A stretch of 64,000 nucleotides of DNA from Doris montereyensis (GCA_037039925.1 JAXRKP010000385.1:158501-222500); one strand, 5' to 3'. Positions 1 to 21,255 are shown, numbered from the stretch's first letter. Notes: a model not told the origin generated them from the letters alone. Numbers and translations: made by a program.

Positions 1-3000
1 CTTATCTCTTTGTCGCTGGTTAGTAAGAACATGTGACAACATCAGTTTTATTCATCACAAATGTGCAAACCATGCATTCAATGTTTATGAATTGTAAACA
101 GTGTTACATCTACGGAATAAATAGCAAATTATCTCTTTGCCATGTTAACCAGTGTATTAAGATTCTAAACTGGCATTCGAAACACATGCTGACATGCAAG
201 CGTCATCAGGGAATCTGATGTTCAAACTTTCGCTCCAGGTAGACCAAACCAGACTTGATTGAAAAGAGAGGCACTTTCGTTTTAGGCAAGTTCAAGCTCT
301 GACAAACTATAAGCACTGCAGTGTGCCTGAAGTATTATTCGTCAATGTCTTACTATTGCAGGACACACATGTCTAGCAGTATTCAGGATTACCATTGTTT
401 TAGGAGATTAATGGGGAGATTTTAATAAAAATTTGAGGAGACTTCAGACTTATATGACATAAGCGGAGCAAAAATAATAATAATAATAATAATAGTTCTT
501 TATTGTCCATAAATGGCAATTTGTTGTTTGGTTACACAGTTGAGATATAAATTTCACAGTTGAGACATAAATTACACAGTTGAGATATAAAAAGCTACAA
601 AACACACGCATGTCTTACACACACATACAAACAACATTTACAACATAATCACATACACACACTTCTAAGTACAAATGTGTAGATACCTTTACAGACATAA
701 TGCGCATTATTCACAGTCCAAAGGTTACAAACACAACAACCTCTCTCTCTCTCTCTTTTCCAATGAGTATTTACTAGAAGAATAAGCATAAGTAATGACA
801 TATATAAATATAAAAAAGCCATAATCAAAGACTCTCTCTCTCTCTCTCCCTCTTACAATGAAAAAAAAAGTACAAATGGACTGGGGCAACATGTCATGAA
901 GAAACTGGATTCTGGCAAAACAACTGTCACTAACAATGTGATGCTGAAGGTTAGCGAAGCGGCCAACGACTGTGTTCCGGAGGGAGATGAGTGCGGGAGG
1001 GAAAGCGGCCCCCCACACTCATTTCACGAAATTTAACCCTTTTAAGACTGATCTGCCGGCCGACCCCAATATCAATCCATAATCTTGACCGCGACCTGTG
1101 ATTATTTTGATGGTTTTTTTATCTCCGTTTAGTGAGGTGACGTAGCGGGCAATGCACTTTGTTATTGCAATTGTCATTGTGTTTAGATTTCATTGTTTAC
1201 TAACAATAACATATATTTACAGCCTACTTTTTTTGAACTTGACATGGAATAATACTGCAGTTGGTCCACAACCAATGAAGAGGAATATGAAAGGTCTAAT
1301 ACTAATAGATAGAACACGGGTCAGATGTGAGAAATCTTCAGTGTGTCCAACCTTTATAAGCAACACGGAGACATAGAAACAAATAAACACTTAACAATGC
1401 CGAACGAAACTAAAAGAGCCAATGGTGCAACGACCCATCGCGCAATTCCCATCAACAGAGCAAGTCTTATAACAACAATATACAAAAGGAAAAGACAAAA
1501 CGAAATACAAATGCCATAAGAGAGACGGAGAGGGGGAGTAGAAAGGGAGAGAGAAAGAGGAAAGGAGACATAAAGAGACCGAGGAAGATAAAGAAAGATG
1601 GATAGAAAGGAGAGAGAAAATGAGAGAGCATTGTGTGTGTGAGAGACAGAAAAAGAGAGAGTCAGATAGATAGAGAGAGCGATGAGCAAACATACAGAGA
1701 GAGAGAGGGGGGGGGGGGACCATTGTGCTGCATGATCAGGCTTTACTCCAGTCGTTCAATAATAGCGTAGCTGGCTGTGTCGAATATTATGTAGTAGAGT
1801 TTCAATTAACAACATTTATTTTCATTTCTAAAGGAATCATTTTCATCCTCACATCTAAATAAAATGATGGAACAATAATACCAATAGTATTAGTATTATT
1901 AATATGGGAGGAAATGTCCAACCGCCTTTCGCTAATCCCATGACCGAGTCCAGTGTGCATAGGTAACACATTCCCATGATGAAAGAAACAGCCCCCCCCC
2001 CCCCCCAGTAATTGCTTTCACAAGAGTGTACCACCCCAGCTGCGGCAACACGCTCTATCCCAGACCTAACACCTCTGCTAAGCAACATGCTTCCCATGCT
2101 TTTGAAAACTCCCTCCTACCCTATGTCTATCACTAGTATCACCCTCTCTTCTCCTTTACAACGACATGAGTGGCCATAGTTCTGTATTCTTGGCTGTTCC
2201 CTTCCTACAGTTCAATAGTAGTCCTCCTCACAAGCAGCCCCCACCCCTTATTACGCAATCCAGTGAGTGTTAGACTCGGAAATAAACTATCACTTTCGTC
2301 TCTTTAGAAGAATAGACTTTCTTGGTTTGGCGTGGGTTGATCAGCGTAATTGGTCAAAAGAGGCATTCCCAAAACCTGTCCTTGAGTGCACTGCAGTGAT
2401 ACGGGACCTGTCACCACGATTCGTCTCATTGGAAGGCCAGGAGTGAAGCAAATGTACGGAACCCGTCGTTAGCGTAGGCATGCTTTGAGTGACCAGCGGC
2501 AGGCAAAGATACGGGACCCGCCAGAAAAGGGTTAAGGACAATAAAATTTTCTCAAATTTGAGGAGATTTTTTTTGAGGAGATAATTATTTTTGAGGAGAG
2601 ATTAAATTTTTCAAGGAGATTTGAAGAGAGAATTGTTTTTAAAATATTTGAGGAGACTACGAGGTCTGATTAAAAAGAGGATGAGGGGTAAGACAGTAAG
2701 AAGGTAAAAAGAAGGTGGAATATTCAGGCCTTTCTTGACCCAATGCTGGGCATTGCGCTGAGAGATTTGTAGCAGGCAAACAGGAAATCCAGAGCACAGC
2801 ACTTAACGGAGTTAGACTAGCAAACCGGCCATAGCCGTAACAGGGTTAAAATTGCTGCAAAACCACTGAGGTTACTGGTTGGCATTCCCTCCACCTACCT
2901 GTGTGAGAATGTTTTTCCAAGTGCAATTTAAAAAATTGAACCAATAGTGCATCAGTCCTTGTTGAAAAAAGACTAGATATCTAGAAAGTCGCAATAAAAG

Positions 3001-3942
3001 TTTTCTAGCCCACCTGTTGAATTTTTTTCATTGTGCTTCTAAGTATGTTCCAGTCATTTACATATATATGCCAAAGTATCCCTAGGTCGCATTAACTGTT
3101 AAGGTTTAACCCGCCTGAAAACGGCTGCACCCTAGACAGCCCGCTGAGTTTAGCTCCGCCCCGCTAACTGCTTTCCATCATTCAACCCGACCGTGGCTAA
3201 CACCTTCTCTTTCAATGGTCAAATTGGTTCGGCAAACCTGTTTTTGTAACTTAGTTTAAGTGTTATTATTTTTAAAAAGCTGATTGGTCTATTTAAGGCT
3301 CTTTCTGATGCTAGGTCATGATCCTAGTATAAACGTCACTTTCCGCAAAGCCTGTCATTGATGAAATTTTTAGCTACTCGTTTTGCTTCAATCGTCTACG
3401 ATTTTATGTGTTTTCCGTTTTTGATAATTATCAATTTTGTCGTAATGGACTGTTACAATTGGTGACACTAATGAGTTAACACTAGAAAACGGCTCGCTCA
3501 GCCAACGCAATGGCTGCCACATGCTAGTTGGCTCCTGTTTACTTACTAAAAGGTTAACCAATCAGCAAGCATTATTTAAAAAGAGGATGAGCATAAGACA
3601 GTTAAAGGGTAACAAGAAGGAGGAATGTTCAGGCCTCTCTTGATGAATCTTCTTTCTTTGGGAGATGCCGAGCATAACGCTGAGAGGTAAAAAGCAGGCA
3701 ATATTGGAAATCCCAGGCGTAGTGTTGAAGATTTTTGCTGTAACAAACCGGCATTTCCGGTCATAGCCTCATCAGAGTTAAAGTGATTTATTTCCATTAA
3801 TTGTAATGAAAAAGAATGCATGGTGGTTTTTTTAATTGCTTTTCTAAGTGTGTTACAAAGATCTAGTAAAAAATAGTTGATTTGGGTGGTAGGAAACGGA
3901 GGATTTGCCTAATAATATTTTTGGTAATGAAGAAAAAAAAAA
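1..3942. other. Gene-free repeat-rich region at left edge
   Basis: No exon-like coding run could be recognised on either strand. The stretch holds an (AAT)n run near 475-495, then three ~20-bp tandem units around ACACAGTTGAGATATAAA (531-590), and a TTCTTTATTGTCC-type motif that looks like the 3' end of a retroelement read from the minus strand. CT-rich runs lie at 740-760 and 833-853, a GA-rich block at 1520-1710, and poly-C/G runs at 1706-1719 and 1989-2006. A diverged repeat pair lies further right. The open frames here are low-complexity or lack codon character. Confidence 0.6.
2668..3783. repeat. Diverged direct repeat pair (2668-2855 and 3577-3783)
   Basis: The two blocks are in the same orientation. 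Both begin with TTAAAAAGAGGATGAG and run through matching pieces such as TATTCAGGCC / TGTTCAGGCC, CGCTGAGAG, GCAGGCAA, GGAAATCC and AACCGGC to a shared GTTAAA end. They are about 190-200 bp each and 700 bp apart. They are probably two copies of an unnamed dispersed element. No terminal repeats or coding potential were seen. Confidence 0.6.
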
Positions 3943-3950
3943 AAGGTCTG

Positions 3951-4381
3951 GGCGATATCGGAGTTTAGGGTCCTAAATTATATTTATCAGAGTTTGATCC
4001 TACATTTTAATTTGTCGGAGTTTGTCACACTTTGTCGACCCTGCTGATCCCATGGCCCATACACAAAGTATTCAAGCGTTTTGGTCTCATGCAAAGAAGA
4101 AGATCATGCGAATGCATGGCACATCTCGCAATCACTTCATCAGCTACCTATGGGAGTTTGAATGGAGATGGAGAAACGACACATTTGCTTCATCTGGCGG
4201 AAACACATTTGGGAAAATTCTAAATGAAATTAAAGTGCAATACCCTGTGTAACTTTTCTTGAACTTGAAGAAATAAATATTTTTTTGGAAAACAAAATAT
4301 TTTTTAAGTTATTCTATTCTGTGAACAGTAAATAAATCTTGGAAAAAATAATAATTTAGGACCCTAAACTCCGAGATCGCC
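3951..4381 (+). mobile_element. Merlin-type (IS1016/ISXO2-like) non-autonomous DNA transposon, 431 bp
   Basis: The left end GGCGATATCGGAGTTTAGGG continues into TCCTAAATTA. The right end is its reverse complement over 30 bp with a single mismatch, giving near-perfect terminal inverted repeats. The octamer AAGGTCTG lies directly outside both ends (3943-3950 and 4382-4389), so this is an 8-bp target-site duplication, the size expected of Merlin elements. Between the ends is a 76-codon piece of transposase C-terminus (4022-4252, +). At 431 bp the element lacks most of a full transposase and must have been moved in trans. The clean ends and target duplication suggest a fairly recent insertion. The superfamily call rests on target-duplication size plus the transposase remnant. 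Confidence 0.85.
4022..4252 (+). pseudogene. C-terminal fragment of Merlin/ISXO2-like DDE transposase
   Basis: The 76-aa open frame starts MSHFVDPADPMAHTQSIQAF, followed by WSHAKKKI, a basic stretch, NHFISYL and WEFEWRWRN. This is the pattern seen at the C-terminal end of IS1595/ISXO2-like transposases: an FVDP-x-x-x-x-HT-x-x-I-[EQ]-x-x-W block, then a basic linker, then YL-x-EF-x-WR. In the family the residue after the Ile of the HT-x-x-I block is normally the catalytic Glu; here it is Gln. The N-terminal zinc ribbon and first two catalytic Asp residues are absent, so it cannot be an active transposase. Family assignment is from memory of the motif. Confidence 0.7.
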
Positions 4382-4389
4382 AAGGTCTG

Positions 4390-13615
<9,226 letters not shown>

Positions 13616-13892
13616 TCACCTCTTATTTTTAACAAAATTTGTTAATTTTGTTGTGTGTCTTGTTTTCTCATAAAATGTGAAATTGAAATAAGTGTGAAGG
13701 GCGAGTCAAAACTATTTGTGCAGTGATATGTGGTATCAGAAGACTGTCCAAAGTGAGTGAATTGATTTGTAGTAAGAATCATTTTTGTTTTGGTTTTTTG
13801 TAATTTTTTTCGTTATTTTTTTATCTATGTTTTGTTTGTTTGTTTTGTTCCTTATACATTCATGATTCTCATATGAAAAGAGGCTTAATAAA
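13616..13892 (+). promoter_or_regulatory. PSMA6: PSMA6 3' UTR and poly(A) signal
   Basis: After the TAA at 13613-13615 the sequence is U-rich. The canonical hexamer AATAAA lies at 13887-13892, about 270 nt past the stop and followed by GT/T-rich sequence that suits a downstream element. The cleavage site is inferred to lie about 10-30 nt further on. Confidence 0.6.
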
Positions 13893-15020
13893 GCATGTTT
13901 CTTCATAAAATTGTTGTTAGTCTCTCCGTCATTTGTCATAAATCAACATTCTTAATTGTGACTCAGTTTGAATTTGAGTGTGATGTTCTTTTTCTATTTT
14001 TAGTGTACTTAACAACCAAGATGAACTTATTCTAAAACAAAAGGTCTATTGAAGTATTAATTGTTACATGTACTGAATTTACCAAACCTTCACCTCTGTA
14101 GTATACTGTCATCATGCATACTCTGAAGGAACTGTTTGTCCACACTGATTTTGATATACTGCTGTGTATTATATACATATATTTATATTTACACACTTAT
14201 GTTATGAACTTGCAGGTGTTTTGAAATGTATGAAGGAGTGTACTTGTTTTATAACCTGATACAATCACGGAAGCGAAGATATGCATGTATTCGAAGGCAG
14301 ATACTTCTGTTGCAATGTGCAAATATGTGTTTAGATTATAGTGTGCATACACGATTGCATGTGTGTGTAACTGTAGGGGAGTGGTCAAAAGGAGTTTTTT
14401 TCTCATTTGTGTGCATGACAACTTACCTTTGAACATTTTCATTCATATTCATGCAGTAGATTTGTCTTGATTGATTGCGAAAGAAGGCTTTTAGTGTGCA
14501 TGTTGCAAAGAAAACACAAATTATAGAAATGATCAAAAAGTCATGCAATCAAAATTGGAGTCTAAAGAAATTTCCAATAAATGAAAGAGTTGAGTTCGTA
14601 GAATCACTTCAGTCCATATGAGTGATTGCAAGGCCATCTTTCTTACTATCATAGTAAAGATATCTTATGTATTTAAAAACCCAATTGACATAGATTTAGT
14701 TGAACATTATTGTGGAAACAGGTGCAGAGCAAACCAAAACAAGTGGCTGATGTTGATACAATTTTTTACGATAACACAGACAATGCCGCACTATTCTAGG
14801 ATTGTTGAACACTAAAATTTGGTCACCTCTACCCTGTGAAATGGATAGATGAACCAATATGACCCAACAATCGGGAAGTCAGAATAGCTCAGTGATGTAT
14901 ATCGAATATGAAACCTGTTTTAATAATATCCTAATGTTAACAGCATATGGAGTGTCTACCAATAAACTGAGTGGAACTTCTAATACTTCTATAATACGAA
15001 GGAGCCACAGTGGAAGTCAA

Positions 15021-15313
15021 AGGCGAAATATGACAATAAGTGACAACTCCACTAATAAATCAGAACAAACACGTGACGTTTCGGGTATAACCCTTCGTCA
15101 GACAACAGACGAGAAATATCTAGAATCTAGATCTAAGTTACCTCAGGCATCACACAATGTGATGTCAGAAGAAAAACAGAAAGGAGAAAGAAAGAAAAAA
15201 AAAGACAGTGATGATAAAAAACGTAGTAGAGGGGGGTGTGAAGAAGGAGCGAGAATGGAAGGTTTGTTCTGTCTTTATTAGTGGAGTTGTCACTTATTGT
15301 CATATTTCACCTA
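15021..15313. mobile_element. ~290-bp element with long inverted ends related to the 24.3-25.3 kb array
   Basis: The left arm contains GGCGAAATATGACAATAAGT GACAACTCCACTAATAAA (about 15022-15060). The right arm is its reverse complement (about 15275-15313), giving terminal inverted repeats of ~38 bp. On the minus strand the interior carries CTGACGAAGGGTTATACCCG AAACGTC (15101 down to 15075) and a TAGATCTAGATTCTAGATAT tract. Both also occur in the tandem array near 24.3-25.3 kb in the opposite orientation. It is therefore a dispersed single-unit relative of that array. Confidence 0.7.
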
Positions 15314-15925
15314 ATACTTCTATAGTCAATACCTACATATGCCTTGTACATTGTATTTATAAAACATGTTAAAGGTCATAGGATTTTTATTTGTAAACAT
15401 ATACCATCTCGACACTGATACAGTCTTATGATATGCTGACATCGCTTCAACTATGACAAGACATTGAGAGTTGTGAAACAGTATTGGATCCTTTATTGCA
15501 CTTTGTTTTTATAGGAAATGCATTCTGGGTCTGAATGAAAAATCGGTGTAGATGTGTCGGAAAATCTTTTCTAGAAAAACGGTCGGTTAATATTAGAATG
15601 TCTAAGGCTTTAAACCTTGTCAGTGTCAGAGCAAATATCTTGTATTCAACTATTTGATCATTTATAACCAACGAATCCAGTGCAATGGAGTCGAGCAAGA
15701 TGTTTTCCATTATTGATGGGCAAAAGACAAATGAATAATCAAGTTTACTAATGATAGTGGACTAATTTTATTCTTATTGCAGATCTTATTCTTATATTTA
15801 AGGGAGAGGTGAAACAATGAGATGTAAATTTGAATTGCATGACACCAGATGTAAGTCGAGATCTTGTCTTCATTCAGACTTAATACATACATGTCCTCAA
15901 ATAATTTTGGTTCGACCATTTGTAC

Positions 15926-16222
15926 TGGAGTGGCCATGGGTAGGCTGCCAGACTTGGGATCATGAGGTCCCGAGTTTGAACCCTGGCCAAGCTAGGTCCT
16001 ACATTGTGTTCCTTACTTGGAAAGAAACTTAAGACACATTTTCCCCACTCAACCCAGGTGCAAATGGATACTAGACAAGCACTAGCTTAGGAGTAAAAAC
16101 CTGTATCAGACTAGCATCCTGTCCAGGGTGTGATTATTATCCCCGTTTTCAATTCACGCTATAGAAACCGGGATGAGCTCCAGCTGTACAAGCCTAATTG
16201 GTCTTGAACTTGAAGGAACTTT
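15926..16222 (+). mobile_element. tRNA-headed SINE copy (family 1)
   Basis: Starts with a tRNA-like head (GTGGCCATGGGTAGGCTGCC as degenerate box A, GAGTTTGAACCC as box B). It continues through the family body CATTGTGTTCCTT, ACTAGCTTAGGAGTAAAAAC, GTCCAGG, ATAGAAACCGGGATGAGCTC and ends TTGAAGGAACTT. About 297 bp, diverged from the 37-kb copy. Confidence 0.8.
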
Positions 16223-17254
16223 TTTATTTGTGCTGGAGATTATTTTATTTATAATGAGTCCCTTTCCATGGCACACTCATATCTTACAATTTGCATAATA
16301 TCTTCTTTTACAATATTCTACAGTACTCGTGTTGTGTTAAAATGAGGAGTGCCTCTTTCGTGTTGGCAATGACAAAGCCTTTCATCCTTATGGAAATTTT
16401 GTGGGTGGTTGGTGAGTGTTTCTGGCAGGTCCTACGTTTTTTCTTTCCCTCTTTCACTTATCTTTCATCTTGCTGTTTCCTTTCAATTTTACGATGAGAT
16501 AATTGCATTGCTTACGGTGGATGGAGTAAATTTCAATAATAACAATTTGAAATTTTACAGGAATATATCACAGTTATAGTGTAGAATGGATACACAGCGG
16601 GCAGTACTTCTTTCCTTTTACTTTTTCACTTATCTTTTATCTTGCTGTTTCCTCTTAATTCACCCTGAGATCAACACGATGGTGGATGGGGTAAGTTTCA
16701 ATTAAACAGTAAACAAATGGATACACATGTATTTACCAGATAAATTGTATTTAACTTTAATCAGGTCTTGGTTTGCTCATGCAACTTTATTGATGTTTTA
16801 ATTTCTAGTAGTACAAATGTATTACATTGTGGTTGTATAGAAAACATCTTTAAAACATATCAATGCACATTGACAATGACAAAGCTTTTCGTCCATTGTG
16901 ACATCAGTGACAAAAGCCGCAGTATTCAGCACAACATTTTTGGACCATTTCTTGTGTGATTTGCATATGTAAATGCCATATGGGTCGCAGTCAGTCTGAT
17001 CAATGCATGGGTCATTATCATTGCTTGGTACTGATGAAGGAAACAGATGAATACATTATTTCAATAACTATGATTGTAACAATTGATATTGAAGCCATTA
17101 GAGTTATTGTTTCAATCAGTCATATGAATATAACCTTATGGCGGTAACATCGAAAAAAGTCATTACTCAAAATTAATCATTCGAACAGTCATATGATTAA
17201 CATTATTGTCTCATCCAAAGATTGTTATATATGTGTCAAAAATACTGTGTACAT

Positions 17255-17420
17255 CTACAAACATCATCATCCGTAGCGTGTCCGTTGATCGGATGTTGCG
17301 TTTTGAATCTTCTTTCGCACGATTTGTTGCCATTCGTCCTGACTCTGTTGTGTTTCAAAGCTAATCTTATATCCTGTTCCCACCATCTAGTTGGTCTTCT
17401 TTTGCCTTCAATTTATGTTT
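17255..17420 (-). mobile_element. Fragment of LINE polyprotein tail
   Basis: Read on the minus strand, pieces resemble the extreme C-terminus of LINE polyproteins: a GRPTRWWEQD-like block, ending near a stretch like RRFKTQHPINGHATDD. Stops interrupt it. Recognition is by pattern only and the evidence is short. Confidence 0.4.
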
Positions 17421-17473
17421 CTAAAATATGTTCTTCAAGAGTCTGATGATGTTTAAGGTGTACATAATGCGAG

Positions 17474-17775
17474 GCGACCCTGTAGTCCAGAGGGAAGGTG
17501 TCGGCTTCTTAACCTAACTAAAGGTTGTAGGTTCAAGCCTCGATGGTTGAAAAAGTTTTTCTCGATTTTTAAAAATAAAACATACCCCCTGTTGCAGGTA
17601 GGTTGGATCAACACTTAGTCCCATCAGAGACGGATGGTAAAAAGGAGGTCCCATGTGCAGATCACAACACTATGTGCACATTAAAGATCCCTTGGCTGTT
17701 AACAGGGCAGTCGGGGCAAAATTTACAAATCCTACTAAAACCCCCGATATCACCTTAGATATGGATGTGGGTAAA
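17474..17775 (+). mobile_element. SINE-like copy, family 2 (TAGTCCAGAGG head)
   Basis: The head is GTAGTCCAGAGGGAAGGTGT CGGC, with a box B-like GGTTCAAGCCTC. The body contains GGATCAACACTTAGTCCCAT, AAGGAGGTCCC, GCAGATCACAACACT, TTAAAGATCCCTTGG and CAGGGCAGTC. The end is ATGGATGTGGGTAAAAT. Other copies in the window share this order. Confidence 0.7.
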
Positions 17776-18600
17776 ATATACTAAAAAGTCTATGATACAT
17801 GTATCTTCTTAGATTCTGTCTCTTTATATTATAGAGTAGTGTCTGGGCTTATATGGTTATTACATGTTTCCAAAATGTGAGGTATGCCCTCTTATTTATT
17901 AGATTAACAAAAGTTATTTGCTCTCGTACATAAGAGTTTGGAGAAAAATTGAACTTACATGTTAGTTGAAGGATCATTTTCAAGTCCAAATAGTTTTCTA
18001 TGATATCAGGTTGTTGGGGTGGATAATCACAAGAGATGTTTTGCCATATCAGTGCGGAAGCCTGCAATTGGGAGTAAAGACATTTTTAAGTTTTAGTTGT
18101 CAATGCGTATCTAGTCATTATAATACTTTATACTCATTTTTTTTTAAATGTATTAGTAAAAACTATCACTCATTTCCTCCATGATTTATGCAAGGTAAGT
18201 AGAAATGTTTGACAACTGAGAATATAAATCAATGAATAAAACAAACCAACAATGAATTCATAATCATATTGACTTACTCAGTAACCGCTTATTTTGTTAG
18301 TTTTATAACACAATACATACACAGTCAGACACCAGCCAATGTTTTCAGAATTCAAGCATAGCTTGCATTTAACACAAGAAATGTGTAACGGTTGTTGCTT
18401 GATTGTATTATAATATAATATTAATTAATAATACATGTTTGTGCATCAACATTTCAAATTTTTATGTAAAAACAGAAACTGTCACAATTTGCAACACATA
18501 CAGAATACACCCGTTGACGCCTTTTTTTCTTCTTTTTCTTCTTCTGTTTCTTCTTTTTTTCCTTTTAATTCTACTTTTTCTTCTTTTCTACGCAAACTCT

Positions 18601-18720
18601 GCTGATAGGTCCTACTTCTTTCCTTTCCTTTTTCTTTCACTTATCTTTCATCTTGCTGTTTCCTCTTAATTCACCCTGAGATCACCGCAATGGTGGACAG
18701 GGTAAACTTCAAAGAAACAA
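18601..18720 (+). repeat. Dispersed repeat, CTGATAGGTCCTACTTCTTT family
   Basis: Contains CTGATAGGTCCTACTTCTTT, CACTTATCTTTCATCTTGCT, CACCCTGAGATCACC and GGTGGACAGGGTAAACTTCA. Partial relatives in the same orientation lie near 13095-13180, 16418-16540, 16590-16700 and 31165-31230. It may be the 3' part of an unrecognised retroposon. Confidence 0.55.
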
Positions 18721-18784
18721 ATCTTCTACTTCTTCTCCTTCTTCTTCTTCTTTGTCTTATTCTTTTTTCGCTCCTTCTTGGGGG

Positions 18785-19070
18785 CCTCGGCGGTCCAGAG
18801 GTGTCGGCCTCCCAACCAAATGGTCAAGAGTTCAAACCTTGCCGGTGGTCGTACATTTATTGTGTGGAGTAAATCTCCCCCCAGGACCCTGATCCAGGTA
18901 AATAGATAGACACCCAGTTCCATCAAAACCGACCATAAAAAGGAAATCACAACACTCTGTGCACGTAGTTAAAGATCCTTGGTTGTTTACAGGGCGGTCT
19001 GGGCAAAATTAAAAATCTACCAAAACCCCTAAGATTACCTTAGTTATGGATGTGGGTGAAATCAAAACCA
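18785..19070 (+). mobile_element. SINE-like copy, family 2
   Basis: Head CGGTCCAGAGGTGTCGGCCT, box B-like GAGTTCAAACC, then GATCCAGGTAAATAGATAGA, ATCACAACACTCTGTGCACG, TTAAAGATCC, CAGGGCGGTCTGGGCAAAAT and ATGGATGTGGGTGAAATCAA. A stretch before the CACAACACT box is deleted relative to the 17.5-kb copy. Confidence 0.7.
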
Positions 19071-19240
19071 CAACCATGCTCCTCCTCATCCGCCTCACTC
19101 GTCTTCTTCGTCTTCATCAAAGCCGTAGCAGTCAGACTTTTATCTGAAGGTGTTTCCCAGGTACATTGTACAGGTATATAATAATTGACATGTGCTCGAC
19201 AGGATCAAATTTGGGCTAACTGACTTACTGCAATTGCATG

Positions 19241-19585
19241 CCTATCCCTTAAGCCACAGTGCCAGTTGTAAGCTGTAGGCCTATCCTATAAGCCACAATG
19301 CCAGTTGTAAGTTGTAGGCCTATCCTATAAGCCACAATGCCAGTTGTAAGTTGTAGGCCTATCCTTTAAGCTACAATGCCAGTTGTAAGTTGTAGGCATA
19401 TCCCATAAGCCACAATGCCAGTTGTAAGTTGTAAGCCTATCCTTTAAGCGACAATGCCAGTTGTAAGTTGTAGGCCTATCCTGTAAGCCACAATGTAAGT
19501 TGTAGGCCTATCCTGTAAGCCACAATGTAAGTTGTAGGCCTATCCTTTAAGCCACAATGCCAGTTGTAAGTTGTAGGCGTATAAT
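19241..19585. repeat. 39-bp minisatellite, about nine units
   Basis: The unit is AAGCCACAATGCCAGTTGTA AGTTGTAGGCCTATCCTAT (39 bp). Units begin near 19251, 19290, 19329, 19368, 19407, 19446, 19485, 19517 and 19549. The seventh and eighth units are shortened to 32 bp by loss of seven bases (GCCAGTT or equivalent), so a shortened variant has itself been duplicated. The array is intergenic. Confidence 0.9.
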
Positions 19586-20366
19586 AATATATTATATACA
19601 TGTACTTGGCAAAAGATGAAACGCAACAACATTTTACTCAAACTCGAACACTCATTAAACGTGAACCGCTAAATAAAATGTTACGAATATTTATAATGGT
19701 ATTGGTGCATTGTTTGACTCAAATCTTGCCAAATTTTCAGTTGGGTGTCATTTACTTTTAAAACCGCTAAGTTGTGATAAAGAATCCTTCCATTTGAAAA
19801 AAAAAACCCACAACGAATTCTTGTATTATAGTTACAGCGCTTAAATTTAAATACAATGCGGTACTCTCCCGAGATGAATAAAATCAACACAGTCAGTCAT
19901 ACCATAGCTCGTTTTCATGAAACATTGTTGCACCACAAAGTCATCAATGTTACGCGGATGTTTGTATGAATGTTTTCGTGGGTTTTTTTTAAAGCAAAGA
20001 TCATTTACAGCAGTTTATTATGTCAAATTATTTTGTCTGCTGCTGTGCAGTGTGACTGATCTTTCGGGAATGGTGAAGCATCAAGAGCTTATTCTGCACG
20101 AGTCGGGCTTTTCGATGCAAGACATGAGTGATAATCTTGCTTGCGATGAGTCTACAATATTATTATTTAACTGACTGATCGAGAAAAGGGAAGAAACTGA
20201 AAATGTAAAAAGAAAATATGGGTACCAACAACAAGAAAACAACTGAAGCTGACGATGTGAGAATACCACCACAATAGTGCAACGTTTCAGAGACGAGACG
20301 ACCCGCTCGAGTGAAACAAGGTTGGTGGCAAACGAATTTTCTTTTTCTAAATCTAATAGCTACTTT

Positions 20367-20510
20367 GCTAGTAGACTATCCAAATGATAAGTAACCGGTT
20401 GAAATATGGAAGACTGCAAACACCTTACAATTGGATAGCTATAGACTATCCAAATGATAAGTAACCGGTTGAAATATGGAAAACAAATGCACAAACCTTA
20501 CATTGGATAT
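20367..20510. repeat. ~72-bp tandem duplication
   Basis: Two consecutive copies contain AGACTATCCAAATGATAAGT followed by AACCGGTTGAAATATGGAA and then a divergent AAACCTTACA-type end. The shared part is nearly identical, so the duplication looks young. No function is apparent. Confidence 0.7.
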
Positions 20511-21010
20511 TCTATGATGATGGTGAATCCTGCTGCAACATTGTTGTGCAGTGGGTAGGACTCAGGTTCAGTTGGGAGAGCTCCGGGTTGCATTTAATTA
20601 AGCGCTATAATTATACAATGTAATACAAGAACTCAGTTTTCCCAATGCAAGGGTTGGACTATGATCCTTTATCACAACACTGTGGTTTTGAGAGATATCC
20701 GAATGAAATTTGATATGCTTGAATCAAAGAATGAAACCATCATAAATATTCATAACATTCTATACAATGGTTCATTTTTTATGAGTGTTTGAGTAAAATG
20801 TTGCGTTTGTCCAGTATTATATTATGTATGCTAATGCTATGTGACTTTATGTATGGCATTGTTCCACAGTAAGAGTTGAGGCTTTCTGCCCGACCTGATC
20901 GTGCGGAAGACCGGTGTCTAGCGTTTACAATAGCAATGTGTACATGGGGATTCACGTTTGCCTTCATTTTATGTGTGCCATATAATGTGTACTACTACAC
21001 GTAATACTAT

Positions 21011-21255
21011 GTGGTGTCGGTGGCCGAGTGGTTCCTGGCAAACTCAGGCCCGACGTTGTGTTCCTTGGGAAAGATTAACGCGCATTCCCCCTCTCGACCC
21101 AGGTGCAAAATGGGTACAAGCACTAGCTTGGGAGTAAAAATCTGCGTCAGACCAACGTCCTGTCCAGGGGTGATTATTATCACATCTGTTCCACTTCACG
21201 CTATAGAAACCAGGATAAACTCCGACTCCATGGGCCGTAATGGCCCTGGATGAAC
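21011..21255 (+). mobile_element. tRNA-headed SINE copy (family 1), internally deleted head
   Basis: Box A survives (GTGGTGTCGGTGGCCGAGTG GTT), but the segment with box B is missing. The body resumes at CCGACGTTGTGTTCCTTGGG and runs through CACTAGCTTGGGAGTAAAAA, GTCCTGTCCAGG and GGGCCGTAATGGCCCTGGAT. It probably cannot be transcribed by RNA polymerase III on its own. Confidence 0.8.

Noticed and set aside
1354..1723. Ser/Leu-rich minus-strand frames of 110-111 codons
   Set aside because: They come from a GA/CT-rich low-complexity stretch with overlapping frames and no splice or domain evidence.
14859..15281. 140-codon plus-strand frame, possible small gene
   Set aside because: It overlaps the foldback repeat at 15021-15313, and its C-terminal half is a translation of the repeat interior and an A-rich tract.
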